From Gluconacetobacter diazotrophicus PA1 5 (GTDB lineage: Bacteria > Pseudomonadota > Alphaproteobacteria > Acetobacterales > Acetobacteraceae), in assembly GCF_000021325.1 (NCBI RefSeq), contig NC_011365.1, positions 186,001 to 250,000 on the forward strand: DNA of 64,000 nucleotides, in the 5' to 3' direction. The notes below the pieces were generated by a model. The model made no database searches and had not been told where the DNA came from. It saw nothing but the letters and a program-made list of their open reading frames with translations. The position numbers and the translations under genes were made by a program. Shown here piece by piece: positions 1 through 7,515 of the stretch; positions within the stretch are counted from its first letter, which is position 1; each line of letters begins with the position of its first letter.

Positions 1-655
1 TGGCCTGCTCGCGGGCTTCCGCCTCCAGTCGCGCACAGGCTTCATCCAGCTTTGCCTTCAGAGCCTCCCGCCGGGCCAGTTCCTCCGGCAACGCCTGATG
101 ATCCACATCGGTTGTATCCGCCGCCTCTGCCCGTTCCATCAGGGTGGAGATATCGGTGGCCAGTTTCTCGCGCAGCTCTTTCGCGCGATCATAACGAATG
201 GAACGGTATTTCGAGGCATTGGCATCGATCTTCGTGCCGTCGATCGACACCGTGCCAAGCCGCACCAGTCCCGTCTCGCGTGCCAGCAGGAGTACATGCA
301 TGAACGCTGCCTCGATCGCCGTGCGGTTGCCGCGCCGGAACGTCGCGATCGTGTCATGGTCAGGATGCAGGTTCGCCGCCACAAAGCGCATACCGATATC
401 ACGATATGTCGCCCGTTCGATCCGACGCGATGAGAACACGCCGTTCGCATAGGCGTAAATCAGCAGCGCCAGCATCAGGCGCGGATGATACTGCGCCTTG
501 CCGCCAGTCCGCACAGGAACGGAAAATGCCCTCAACGGCACCCGCTCTACCGCCGCCACGATGAAATGCGCCACATCGTCCGACGGCAGCCATGACTTCA
601 GATCCGGCGGCAGAAGATACGGCTGCGATCGATCAAACGGAATGAAGCTGCTCAT
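1..655 (-). CDS. IS1182-family transposase, N-terminal part (cut by window edge)
   Basis: The minus strand is open from an ATG at 655 to the left edge, about 218 codons with no stop. The protein begins MSSFIPFDRSQPYLLPPDLK and has the N-terminal DUF772-type region of IS1182/IS4-like transposases (SSRRIERATYRDIGMRF, then HPDHDTIATFRRGN). A first catalytic-type aspartate lies in the segment SIDGTKIDANASKYRS, followed by a charged helical stretch. The catalytic core continues beyond base 1, so whether the copy is intact cannot be judged. Its outer end should lie between 656 and 712, but no inverted repeat can be recognised without the other end. An IS5-family element sits immediately beside it. 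Family call confident; state of the copy unknown. Confidence 0.85.
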   Translation of the reverse strand, partial: MSSFIPFDRSQPYLLPPDLKSWLPSDDVAHFIVAAVERVPLRAFSVPVRTGGKAQYHPRLMLALLIYAYANGVFSSRRIERATYRDIGMRFVAANLHPDHDTIATFRRGNRTAIEAAFMHVLLLARETGLVRLGTVSIDGTKIDANASKYRSIRYDRAKELREKLATDISTLMERAEAADTTDVDHQALPEELARREALKAKLDEACARLEAEAREQA

Positions 656-712
656 CCTGAAAGCTTACCGCAGATCGCCAGAGCCAGGTACCCCAACCCG
701 ACAGCCTGCTTA

Positions 713-1642
713 GAGCCCGATCCGAAAGTTCTTCAACCGTGACAATGCCTTGCTGTCCGTCGTGTGAGCATTCGGATCGAGGCGATCAATGTCCATGCGG
801 TTGAGGAAGCAATGGATTGTTCCCAGTCTTTGGCGAGCCGCCTGCACCGTCCCAGCCATGCGAATGTCCGTTCAACCACCCAGCGGCGCGGCAGGATCTG
901 AAAGCCCTTCGCCGTATCGGACCGCCTGATGATTTCAAGGGTCCATTTTCCCATGGAGGCGAGCGCGGATCGCAATTTGTCGCCAGCATAGCCGCCATCA
1001 GCGAAGATGTGGCGCAGCCAGGGAAAGCGCCTGCGTATCGCTGCCAGGACATCAACAGCCCCATCACGGTCCTGGATGTCGGCGGCATGAACGAGGAGAA
1101 AGATCAGGAAGCCGCAGGTATCCGTCACAATATGGCGCTTGCGGCCCTTGACCTTCTTCCCCGCGTCATAGCCCGAAAGCCCGCCACTTTCCGTGGTTTT
1201 CACCGACTGGCTGTCAATCACGCCCGCGCTCGGAGAGGCTTCACGCCCCTCGATCTCGCGCAGGCTCATGACCAGCACCGTATTCATGACTTCGAACACT
1301 CCGGCACCACGCCAGGCGTAAAAATAGCGCCTGACGGTCGAGACCGGCGGAAAGCATTTCGGCAGCAGGCGCCACGCACACCCGGCCGAGGCTATGTAGA
1401 GCATCGCGTTGACCACCTCGCGCATATCCGTAGTGCGGGGGCGACCGCCCCGTTTCGCCGGGGGTACAAATGGCATGATCAAAGCCCACTCCCCGTCCGT
1501 CATATCCGATGGATATCGCAACCCTTCCCGGCTATGTTCACGTCGGGCAATACCAGTCCATGTCACCATTCACTCCATCTCTTCGCAAAGACGGATGAAT
1601 CACAACAGGCTGGTATTGTTCAAAAACTTTCGGATCGGGCTC
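713..1642 (-). mobile_element. Complete IS5-family element, IS1031 type, 930 bp
   Basis: The ends form terminal inverted repeats. The left end reads GAGCCCGATCCGAAAGTTCT and the right end, reverse-complemented, reads GAGCCCGATCCGAAAGTTTT; they match at 19 of 20 positions and continue imperfectly to TTCAAC/TTGAAC. Both sides are flanked by TTA (710-712 and 1643-1645), a 3-bp duplication of the TNA type known for the IS1031 group. The 930-bp length also fits IS1031 elements of acetic acid bacteria. The single transposase gene is intact, so the copy looks recent and possibly active. It lies 38 bp beyond the stop codon of the chemotaxis receptor and does not break that gene. Confidence 0.93.
733..1569 (-). 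CDS. IS5-family (IS1031 group) transposase
   Basis: This 278-residue DDE transposase should catalyse cut-and-paste movement of the surrounding element. The N-terminal DUF4096-type domain (DMTDGEWALIMPFVPPAKRG) is followed by the three catalytic segments: Asp in VIDSQSVKTTESGG, Asp in IFADGGYAGDKLRS, and Glu in RRWVVERTFAWLGRCRRL. No stop or frameshift breaks it. The ATG at 1569 follows a GGAG about 8 bases upstream; the methionine of DMTDGEW is a weaker alternative start. It fills nearly the whole element, as usual for the group. Confidence 0.95.
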   Translation of the reverse strand: MVTWTGIARREHSREGLRYPSDMTDGEWALIMPFVPPAKRGGRPRTTDMREVVNAMLYIASAGCAWRLLPKCFPPVSTVRRYFYAWRGAGVFEVMNTVLVMSLREIEGREASPSAGVIDSQSVKTTESGGLSGYDAGKKVKGRKRHIVTDTCGFLIFLLVHAADIQDRDGAVDVLAAIRRRFPWLRHIFADGGYAGDKLRSALASMGKWTLEIIRRSDTAKGFQILPRRWVVERTFAWLGRCRRLAKDWEQSIASSTAWTLIASIRMLTRRTARHCHG

Positions 1643-1680
1643 TTAGATATCTCATGGAAGGGCATGAATGTAATCCGCTT

Positions 1681-3318
1681 TCAGAATTCGTCCCAGCCAT
1701 CCGCGCCTTTTGCAGCAGGAAAGGACAGGACATTGCCCCCCGCCGCGGAACGGGAAGACGCAGCCGGCATGTAGGCCGATGACTCCTCGTCCTGCCAGAG
1801 GCTCGCCGCAGGTGCGGGCCCGGTCCGCGAGGCGGTCTGAAACGCCTGGCTGTGACCGGTCTGGAACTGCTCGACCAGACGCGCCAGATCTTCCGCCTCA
1901 TTGGCCATGCTGCGGCTGGCAGCGGCGGATTGCTCCACCATTGCGGCGTTCTGTTGCGTCACCTGGTCCATCTGGTTCACGGCGTCATTGACCTCGTTCA
2001 ACCCTGTCGCCTGGTTCGCGGAGGAGATCGCTATATCCGTCACCAGGACGTTCAGGCGGCTAACCTGTTCGACGATACGGTCCAGCGCCTTGCCGGTCTC
2101 GCCAACCAGCTTCACGCCGGTCGTCACCTGCCGGCCGGACGCCGAAATCAACTCCTTGATTTCCTTTGCCGCTTCGGCGGAACGCTGCGCCAGGGCACGC
2201 ACCTCCGTCGCCACCACGGCGAAGCCGCGGCCGGCATCTCCGGCCCGGGCCGCCTCGACCCCGGCATTGACCGCCAACAGGTTGGTCAGGAAAGCGATCT
2301 CGTCGATGATGCCGATGATGCTGCCGATCTGCCTGGACGATGCCTCGATCCCGCTCATGGTCGTCACGGTCTGGCGCACGACGTCCCCGGAACGCTCGGC
2401 GTCGGTTTTCGCGACCGTCGCCATATGGCGCGCCTGGCCCGCATCCTCGGCCGACCTGCGGACCGTGGTGGTGATGCCGTCGAGCGTGGCGGCGGCCTGT
2501 TCGAGGCTGGCCGCCTGCTGCGCGGTCCGTCGTGCCAGGTCGTCCGACGCCTGCCGGATTTCGTCCGATCCGGTGCGAACGGCCTGCGCGTTGGTGTCGA
2601 TCGCCTGCATCGTGGTCTGCAGGCTTTCGATCGCGCCGTTGAAATCCTCCTGAAGCTTGCGGTACTCCTCGGGGACGTCGCTGGACATGCGGAATGTCAG
2701 GTCACCGGTGGCCAGGGCCGCCATGCCCGCGCCCACCCGGTCCACCACCGTTCCGCGCTCCCTGGCCAGGACGTCGGCCTCGACCTTCTGCCGGGCGGTT
2801 TCCGATGCTTCGAGGTAAGCGGAAATGGCATAATCCATGTCGATCAGGGCGGCCTTCACCAGCGCGCCGGCTTCCTCCGCCACCTGCCTGACGTCGGCAC
2901 CTCCGCCCAGGCCGATTCTGGCCGCAAGGCCGGCCTTGGGCCAGCGTGCTTCCAGCAGGGCACCCAACATGGATTCGATCAGCAGCGCATAGCCGCCGAT
3001 ATGCCAGCGCGGCTCCAGGCCAACCCGTGCGTGAACCTCGCCGATCCTGGTGGCCGCCTCCATATAGGATTGGTCGAACCGCGCGTCGGAAATCGTTCCC
3101 CAATGCGCAATCTGCCGGCTCTTGGCAGCATCGATATGCGCCTGGCCGGAAAAAAAATGACGTGTCTTGGGAAAAGACCGGACCTGATCGTAAAATTTAT
3201 CCAGGGCGCCCGGCAACGCACGCATGATGATCGATTTGATACCGCGCAGATTTTGTCTGGTCTTCGAGTCAAGCTTGACAAACTGAAGGCGGTCGGCAAG
3301 CGTGTCCGGTTCCAACAT
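1681..3318 (-). CDS. Globin-coupled methyl-accepting chemotaxis protein (HemAT-like)
   Basis: This 545-residue soluble receptor probably senses oxygen or another haem ligand and signals to CheA/CheW. Residues 1 to about 170 form a globin sensor domain; the proximal haem histidine is most likely His96 in [23 protein letters not shown]-like linker follows ([19 protein letters not shown]). The C-terminal half is the MCP coiled-coil hairpin, with its conserved tip around residues 335-375 ([20 protein letters not shown]). There is no transmembrane segment, as expected for globin-coupled sensors. No che genes are nearby, so it is an orphan receptor. An insertion element sits just downstream of its stop. 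Family call secure; the ligand is inferred. Confidence 0.93.
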   Translation of the reverse strand: MLEPDTLADRLQFVKLDSKTRQNLRGIKSIIMRALPGALDKFYDQVRSFPKTRHFFSGQAHIDAAKSRQIAHWGTISDARFDQSYMEAATRIGEVHARVGLEPRWHIGGYALLIESMLGALLEARWPKAGLAARIGLGGGADVRQVAEEAGALVKAALIDMDYAISAYLEASETARQKVEADVLARERGTVVDRVGAGMAALATGDLTFRMSSDVPEEYRKLQEDFNGAIESLQTTMQAIDTNAQAVRTGSDEIRQASDDLARRTAQQAASLEQAAATLDGITTTVRRSAEDAGQARHMATVAKTDAERSGDVVRQTVTTMSGIEASSRQIGSIIGIIDEIAFLTNLLAVNAGVEAARAGDAGRGFAVVATEVRALAQRSAEAAKEIKELISASGRQVTTGVKLVGETGKALDRIVEQVSRLNVLVTDIAISSANQATGLNEVNDAVNQMDQVTQQNAAMVEQSAAASRSMANEAEDLARLVEQFQTGHSQAFQTASRTGPAPAASLWQDEESSAYMPAASSRSAAGGNVLSFPAAKGADGWDEF

Positions 3319-3655
3319 TTACATGATCCAGAAAATACGACTTAATTCAATCGCTTGTGGTAAGTTCCTTAAATCATACCATCACGTTTTATTTGTAAAC
3401 AATACAAATTTTTCTATTTCGAAACATCTGTTGCTAACGCGCGGCGGTAATTATATTTTTTCCAAATTTGTTTTAGATCAATGCCTATTGGAGTAGCCCC
3501 TCCGGACAGGATTCGAATCCGGCGTTTATTGATAAAACCGAAAAGTTCTACATCGAACGTTTTGTTATAGAAGCATTTTTGACGAACGATGCTCGATTAT
3601 CTACCTGCCCCGTGTTCCGGGAAAATACGCAACGCGAGGCCAGGAAGACAGGATG
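3319..3655. other. AT-rich intergenic region with a tRNA T-arm-like motif
   Basis: No protein gene is evident in these 337 bases, which are much richer in A and T than the neighbours. They should hold the promoter of the chemotaxis receptor. At about 3489-3524 the minus strand reads like the 3' part of a tRNA, with GATTCGAATCC as a T-loop and GGGGCTACTCCA as an acceptor-end mimic. The left half of a cloverleaf cannot be folded. It could be a decayed tRNA or an old integrase attachment site, or chance: CCGGA and TCCGG also pair as a simple hairpin around it. Confidence 0.4.
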
Positions 3656-5974
3656 TCAGAAATCGGCCTCCAACGTGAAGTGGAACATGCGCGGCAGGCC
3701 GGCATAAATACTGCTGGCCCCGGTGTCGTTGTTCAGCGAACCGTTGTTGCTCGCAGGATAGAGGGATGACCAGTACTGCGTATTCGCGACATTGGTCACG
3801 CCGAAGCGGGCCGCCCAGGGGTGATGCGCCGCGAAGAAGGGATAACGAATGCCCAGGTCCAGCGTGGCGTATGCGTCGGCATAGGCCGAATTCGTTATGG
3901 TGGCGGCACGACGACCGGTGTAATGGACATTCGCGTTGACGGCCAGGCCGGACGCAAAGGCACCGTGCGGGATGGGCAGCCGGTAATCCAGCAGGATGTT
4001 CGCCTGGACCGGCGGGGCGCCCACGACCTCCTTGTTATTGGTGGCGGCATTGCCGGTACCGCCCAGTTCGGCGTCAAGCCAGGTCATGCCGGCCAGGACG
4101 GACAGGTCGGGCGTGATGCGTCCCTGCGCCTGGACCTCGACGCCATAGTTGGTCTGCATGCCGAAGGTGCCGAAATATCCGTTCGCGTCCTGATAGGCGT
4201 AAGGGCGATTCATGCGGAATCCCGCGACGCTGAACAGCATCTTCTGATAGCTGATCTTGTAGCCGACCTCATATTCCTCGCTGCGGAACGGCTGGGTCAT
4301 CTGGTTCGCATTCGCGGCGGACGCCGGTGCCTGGACACCCGCCTGGATGGCGCGGCCATAGGTGAAATAGGCCGTCTGGTTTTCGGCGGGCTTGTACACC
4401 AGGCTCGCCATCGGGCTGAAGGCCCCGTCGATATGCTTGCTCGTCCAGCCGAGCGGCGTGGTGTACGAATAGGTGGTGTTGCCGTCCTTGACCGTCCTTG
4501 ACTTCGTTGAGCGATTATCCTGGCTCAGCCAGTTCCAGGTCAGCGTGCCGACGATGGACCAGTGGCGGTCCAGGTGCAGGGTGTCGCCCAGGATCATCGC
4601 CTGGTTGCGGATATAGGCCGATTCATAACGCCCGTGATAATAGGGCTGCGACCCGGACAGGACGGATGGCGAATACATGTTGGACTTGCCCAGGGCAATC
4701 GTCTCGCCCTGCGTGGGATTGTAATTGCCCATCATGTAGCCGTTCGTGCCGGCCACGATATCATGCGTGATGAAACCGGTGTGGAAGTGCCCGTTGACGT
4801 AGGCAAGATTGGCGCCGGAGCGGAAATCGTTGGCGGTGACCGCCGCCGCGATGGTCTGGGTATATTCACCGACAGGCCCGGTCGTCAGGGTATTGGTGTT
4901 GCTGAAGACCTGGCGGATCGAATCCTCGTAGTTGCCCCCGAGGGTGAAGCTCCAGTCCCTGTTGATGGTATGTTTTATCTTCGCCATGAACAGGTTCGTT
5001 TCCATATTGTAACCGGCATAGTCCTGCCCCAGGTTGGGCTTGCTGAGATCGGGCGCCGGCGGAAGCGACGTCGCGTTATACGCAAGGTTGAATCCCGGCG
5101 TCGTTCCACGCTGAACATAGGTATAGTGGGAAGCGTCGAGTTCCAGGACCGTGTCCGGATCGAAATGGATGTCGAAATCCGCGCTGACCAGGTTGCGGCG
5201 CATCCAACTGTTCTGCACATAGGTCGTGCCGTCGCCATGCAACAGGTTGATCCGGTAACCAAACCACTTGTTCTTGCCGATCCGGCCGGACACGTCGGCA
5301 TTTTCCATCAGCGTGCCGATTGAATCGACGCCGACGGTCAGGCGATTGATCGGAGTATCGGTCGGACGTTTTGTCGAGAAGGCGAAGGTGCCGGCCGGGT
5401 TCTGCGCCCCGTAGAGCGCACCGGCCACACCGTTGAGAACCTGCACGTCCTCGAACATTTCGGCGGCGTACGGCGTGGTCGAAACGATATTCAGCCCGTC
5501 GAGGCGGGTATTGGCGATGACATCGGCCTCGAAACCGCGCGATTGCGGGCGACTGGTGTTCGGGTCGCCGCGCACTTCCAGCTGCACCGAAGACATGTAG
5601 CCCATCAGGTCGTTCAGGTTGCGCGTCTGCTGATTGACCATGACATCGTGCGGCACGGACTGGATCGACATCGGCGTATCCAAAATGCTCCTGTTGCCAA
5701 GGGGACCGAGATAGGCCGTCTTCTTGTTGTAATCGGCTGTGGCACCGGAAACGGTGCGCCCCGTAACCAGGATATGTTGTGCCGTCGGGACAGGTGTGGC
5801 TGGAGCCGCGGGCTTGGATTTGGGTGCCGAGGCATGCTGCTGCGGGCCGGACAGGACGGGACGGGGCTTGGTTGTCGATTTACTTTCAGCAGCCTGCGAT
5901 ACGGAAGAGAGCAGGACGAGGCCAACTCCAGCCATGGTAAATGGTTGCCCGCCTTTTCGATCTTTCCTGCTCAT
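3656..5974 (-). CDS. TonB-dependent outer-membrane receptor, siderophore type
   Basis: This receptor of about 772 residues should import a ferric siderophore or similar chelate across the outer membrane, powered by TonB. It has a signal peptide (MAGVGLVLLSSVSQAAES), a Pro/Lys-rich spacer and a TonB-box-like HILVTGR. The plug domain follows (SIQSVPHDVMVNQQTRNLND; GALYGAQNPAGTFAF), then a beta-barrel ending in the terminal phenylalanine of FHFTLEADF. I chose the ATG at 5974 because GGGAGG lies 8 bases upstream. The longer frame to 6046 would run through a large inverted repeat. No FecIR-type sigma/anti-sigma genes adjoin it. The substrate cannot be told from sequence. Confidence 0.92.
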   Translation of the reverse strand: MSRKDRKGGQPFTMAGVGLVLLSSVSQAAESKSTTKPRPVLSGPQQHASAPKSKPAAPATPVPTAQHILVTGRTVSGATADYNKKTAYLGPLGNRSILDTPMSIQSVPHDVMVNQQTRNLNDLMGYMSSVQLEVRGDPNTSRPQSRGFEADVIANTRLDGLNIVSTTPYAAEMFEDVQVLNGVAGALYGAQNPAGTFAFSTKRPTDTPINRLTVGVDSIGTLMENADVSGRIGKNKWFGYRINLLHGDGTTYVQNSWMRRNLVSADFDIHFDPDTVLELDASHYTYVQRGTTPGFNLAYNATSLPPAPDLSKPNLGQDYAGYNMETNLFMAKIKHTINRDWSFTLGGNYEDSIRQVFSNTNTLTTGPVGEYTQTIAAAVTANDFRSGANLAYVNGHFHTGFITHDIVAGTNGYMMGNYNPTQGETIALGKSNMYSPSVLSGSQPYYHGRYESAYIRNQAMILGDTLHLDRHWSIVGTLTWNWLSQDNRSTKSRTVKDGNTTYSYTTPLGWTSKHIDGAFSPMASLVYKPAENQTAYFTYGRAIQAGVQAPASAANANQMTQPFRSEEYEVGYKISYQKMLFSVAGFRMNRPYAYQDANGYFGTFGMQTNYGVEVQAQGRITPDLSVLAGMTWLDAELGGTGNAATNNKEVVGAPPVQANILLDYRLPIPHGAFASGLAVNANVHYTGRRAATITNSAYADAYATLDLGIRYPFFAAHHPWAARFGVTNVANTQYWSSLYPASNNGSLNNDTGASSIYAGLPRMFHFTLEADF

Positions 5975-6004
5975 CCCATGCGCCTCCCGGGTGCTTGCCA
6001 TATG

Positions 6005-6066
6005 TCGATATACGAACGGATATAGACGAGTTAACCGGATGTCCATATCCGTTCGTATATTATCGA
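6005..6066. promoter_or_regulatory. Long inverted repeat upstream of the TonB-dependent receptor
   Basis: Arms of 19 and 22 bases (TCGATATACGAACGGATAT at 6005-6023, mirrored at 6045-6066 with a 3-base insertion) flank a 21-base spacer. The innermost 15 bases pair perfectly. It lies 31 bases upstream of the chosen start, so it could be an operator or a hairpin in the 5' leader of the receptor mRNA. It does not resemble a Fur box. Which regulator acts here is unknown. Confidence 0.7.
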
Positions 6067-6509
6067 CCGCGAATATTTGGAAGTTTCAATACAAACAGGA
6101 CCATTATTGTTCTGTATTGAATCGCAAGGCATGATATTTATTGGGTAAATATCCTACCCAATTCCCTGATCCTCTTGTTTTTCTGCAACTATTTTTGTCT
6201 TTGCGCTCGAACTTCCTCCGGCCACCGACGTGGCGATGCGAATACTGATATGATCGCCGATCGGTTTCGCACCCATGACGACTGTCAGGTCGACCGCAAT
6301 AGCCATGCCAAAGGCGCAATCGATGTGCCGGCCGGTCGATCCTTGTCCGATACGACGGGAGGGCCGGCGTCTCTGCAACAAAACCGACAAACGCCCCTTT
6401 CATTGTCGGTTCTCAGACAATATTGGCGTATGTCGTCATGGCGTCGCTTTTGACACGATTTCGTCTTTCGACACCGCCTTCTGTTCCATAAGGCGAGTCG
6501 CGTTATCGA
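6067..6509. other. Intergenic region without a convincing gene
   Basis: Between the receptor promoter and the cinA-like gene there are about 440 bases. Short frames exist, the best being 6154-6390 on the minus strand (78 codons), but it has no recognisable domain and no good ribosome site. The part nearest the receptor is AT-rich and likely carries its promoter. The rest may be a decayed gene; nothing firmer can be said. Confidence 0.4.
6140..6162. promoter_or_regulatory. Perfect 8-bp inverted repeat, putative operator
   Basis: ATTGGGTA (6140-6147) and TACCCAAT (6155-6162) are perfect inverted arms around a 7-base AT-rich spacer. The site lies about 165 bases upstream of the TonB-dependent receptor start, in AT-rich DNA that could contain its promoter. 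A dimeric repressor or activator site is plausible. No candidate regulator gene lies beside it. Confidence 0.45.
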
Positions 6510-7016
6510 TTATTCCGTGCCGATGCGCTGCAGGATCAGGTCCAGCGCCTGGACTACGGCCCGTTGCCGAACGGCGGTCCGGTCGCCGCCGAAATGACGC
6601 GACAGGGTGCGTGTCTGTCCGCCCCGGCGGGCCGTCCCGAACCAGACCAGGCCGACCGGCTTGCTTGCCGAACCGCCGCCGGGGCCCGCGATGCCGGTGA
6701 TGGACACCGCGATCGCGGCATGGGGGGCGCGGGACAACGCGCCTTCGGCCATCGCGGCCGCGACTTCGGCGCTGACCGCGCCATGGCGCGCCAGCAGCGC
6801 CGGCGCCACGCCCAGCAGGGCGGTCTTCATATCGTTGGAATAGGTGATGAATCCGCCCTGGACCATGTCGGATGACCCCGCGTGATGGGTCAGGGCGGCG
6901 GCGACCAGTCCGCCGGTGCAGCTTTCGGCCGTGACGACCTGCAGCCCCGCTTGCCGCAGCCGGTCCAGCGTTTCGGCCGCCTGGGTCAGGACGGTGCCAT
7001 CCAGCATGGACGTCAT
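6510..7016 (-). CDS. pncC: CinA-family nicotinamide-nucleotide amidohydrolase
   Basis: This 168-residue stand-alone CinA C-terminal domain should deamidate nicotinamide mononucleotide to nicotinic acid mononucleotide in pyridine nucleotide salvage. Family motifs are clear: VTAESCTGGLVAAALTHHAG near the N-terminus with the active-site serine, then GGFITYSNDMKTALLGV and SITGIAGPGGGSASKPVGLV. The N-terminal molybdopterin-binding-like domain of full CinA is absent, as in E. coli PncC. It is the last gene of a minus-strand run with pgpA and the lytic transglycosylase, 19 bases after pgpA. Confidence 0.92.
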   Translation of the reverse strand: MTSMLDGTVLTQAAETLDRLRQAGLQVVTAESCTGGLVAAALTHHAGSSDMVQGGFITYSNDMKTALLGVAPALLARHGAVSAEVAAAMAEGALSRAPHAAIAVSITGIAGPGGGSASKPVGLVWFGTARRGGQTRTLSRHFGGDRTAVRQRAVVQALDLILQRIGTE

Positions 7017-7035
7017 GGGGTCCTCGCTTTCCCGT

Positions 7036-7515
7036 TCAGGTCATGACGATCAGGCAGCGTATCGCGGCCAGGATGAAGGCCCCGATCAGGCCGGCCACGA
7101 TATCGTCACCCATGATGCCCACGGCGTCGTGGCGGCGGTCGAACCAGCCGACCGGACCGGGCTTGGTGATGTCGAACAGGCGAAACAGCGCGAAGGCCAG
7201 AACCAGCCAGAGCACGCCGATCCGGTCGGGCGTCCAGGGATGGACCGGGGTGGGGGGCAGGGACAGGGGGAACATGGTGATCCACATGCCCGCGACCTCG
7301 TCGATCACGATCCAGCCATGGTCCACGCCCCCGCTGGCGCGGGCGGTGGCGACGTATCCGATCGCGCAGCACAGCACGATCGCCACGGCCAGGGCCAGCG
7401 GATGGGCCAGCAGCCCCAGCCCGCACGCCAGCGCGGCCAAAGACCCGACCGTGCCGGGCGCGAAGGGCGAAAACCCGCACCCGCCGAAGCTGGCGATCAG
7501 CCGGGACGGGGTCAT
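7036..7515 (-). CDS. pgpA: Phosphatidylglycerophosphatase A
   Basis: This 159-residue inner-membrane enzyme dephosphorylates phosphatidylglycerol phosphate to phosphatidylglycerol. The family signature GGCGFSPFAPGTVGSLAAL is at residues 10-28 and the acidic motif IVIDEVAGMW at mid-protein. Several hydrophobic helices follow. The frame stays open upstream to 7686, but the ATG at 7515 gives the family-like N-terminus MTPSRLIAS. It overlaps the upstream transglycosylase stop by four bases (ATGA), implying translational coupling. Cardiolipin synthase lies about 11 kb away and acts later in the same lipid route. Confidence 0.94.
   Translation of the reverse strand: MTPSRLIASFGGCGFSPFAPGTVGSLAALACGLGLLAHPLALAVAIVLCCAIGYVATARASGGVDHGWIVIDEVAGMWITMFPLSLPPTPVHPWTPDRIGVLWLVLAFALFRLFDITKPGPVGWFDRRHDAVGIMGDDIVAGLIGAFILAAIRCLIVMT

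Noticed and set aside
6154-6390. 78-codon minus-strand frame in the gap upstream of the receptor
   Set aside because: It has some hydrophobic character but no ribosome site or known domain. It may be a gene remnant, but cannot be supported as a gene.
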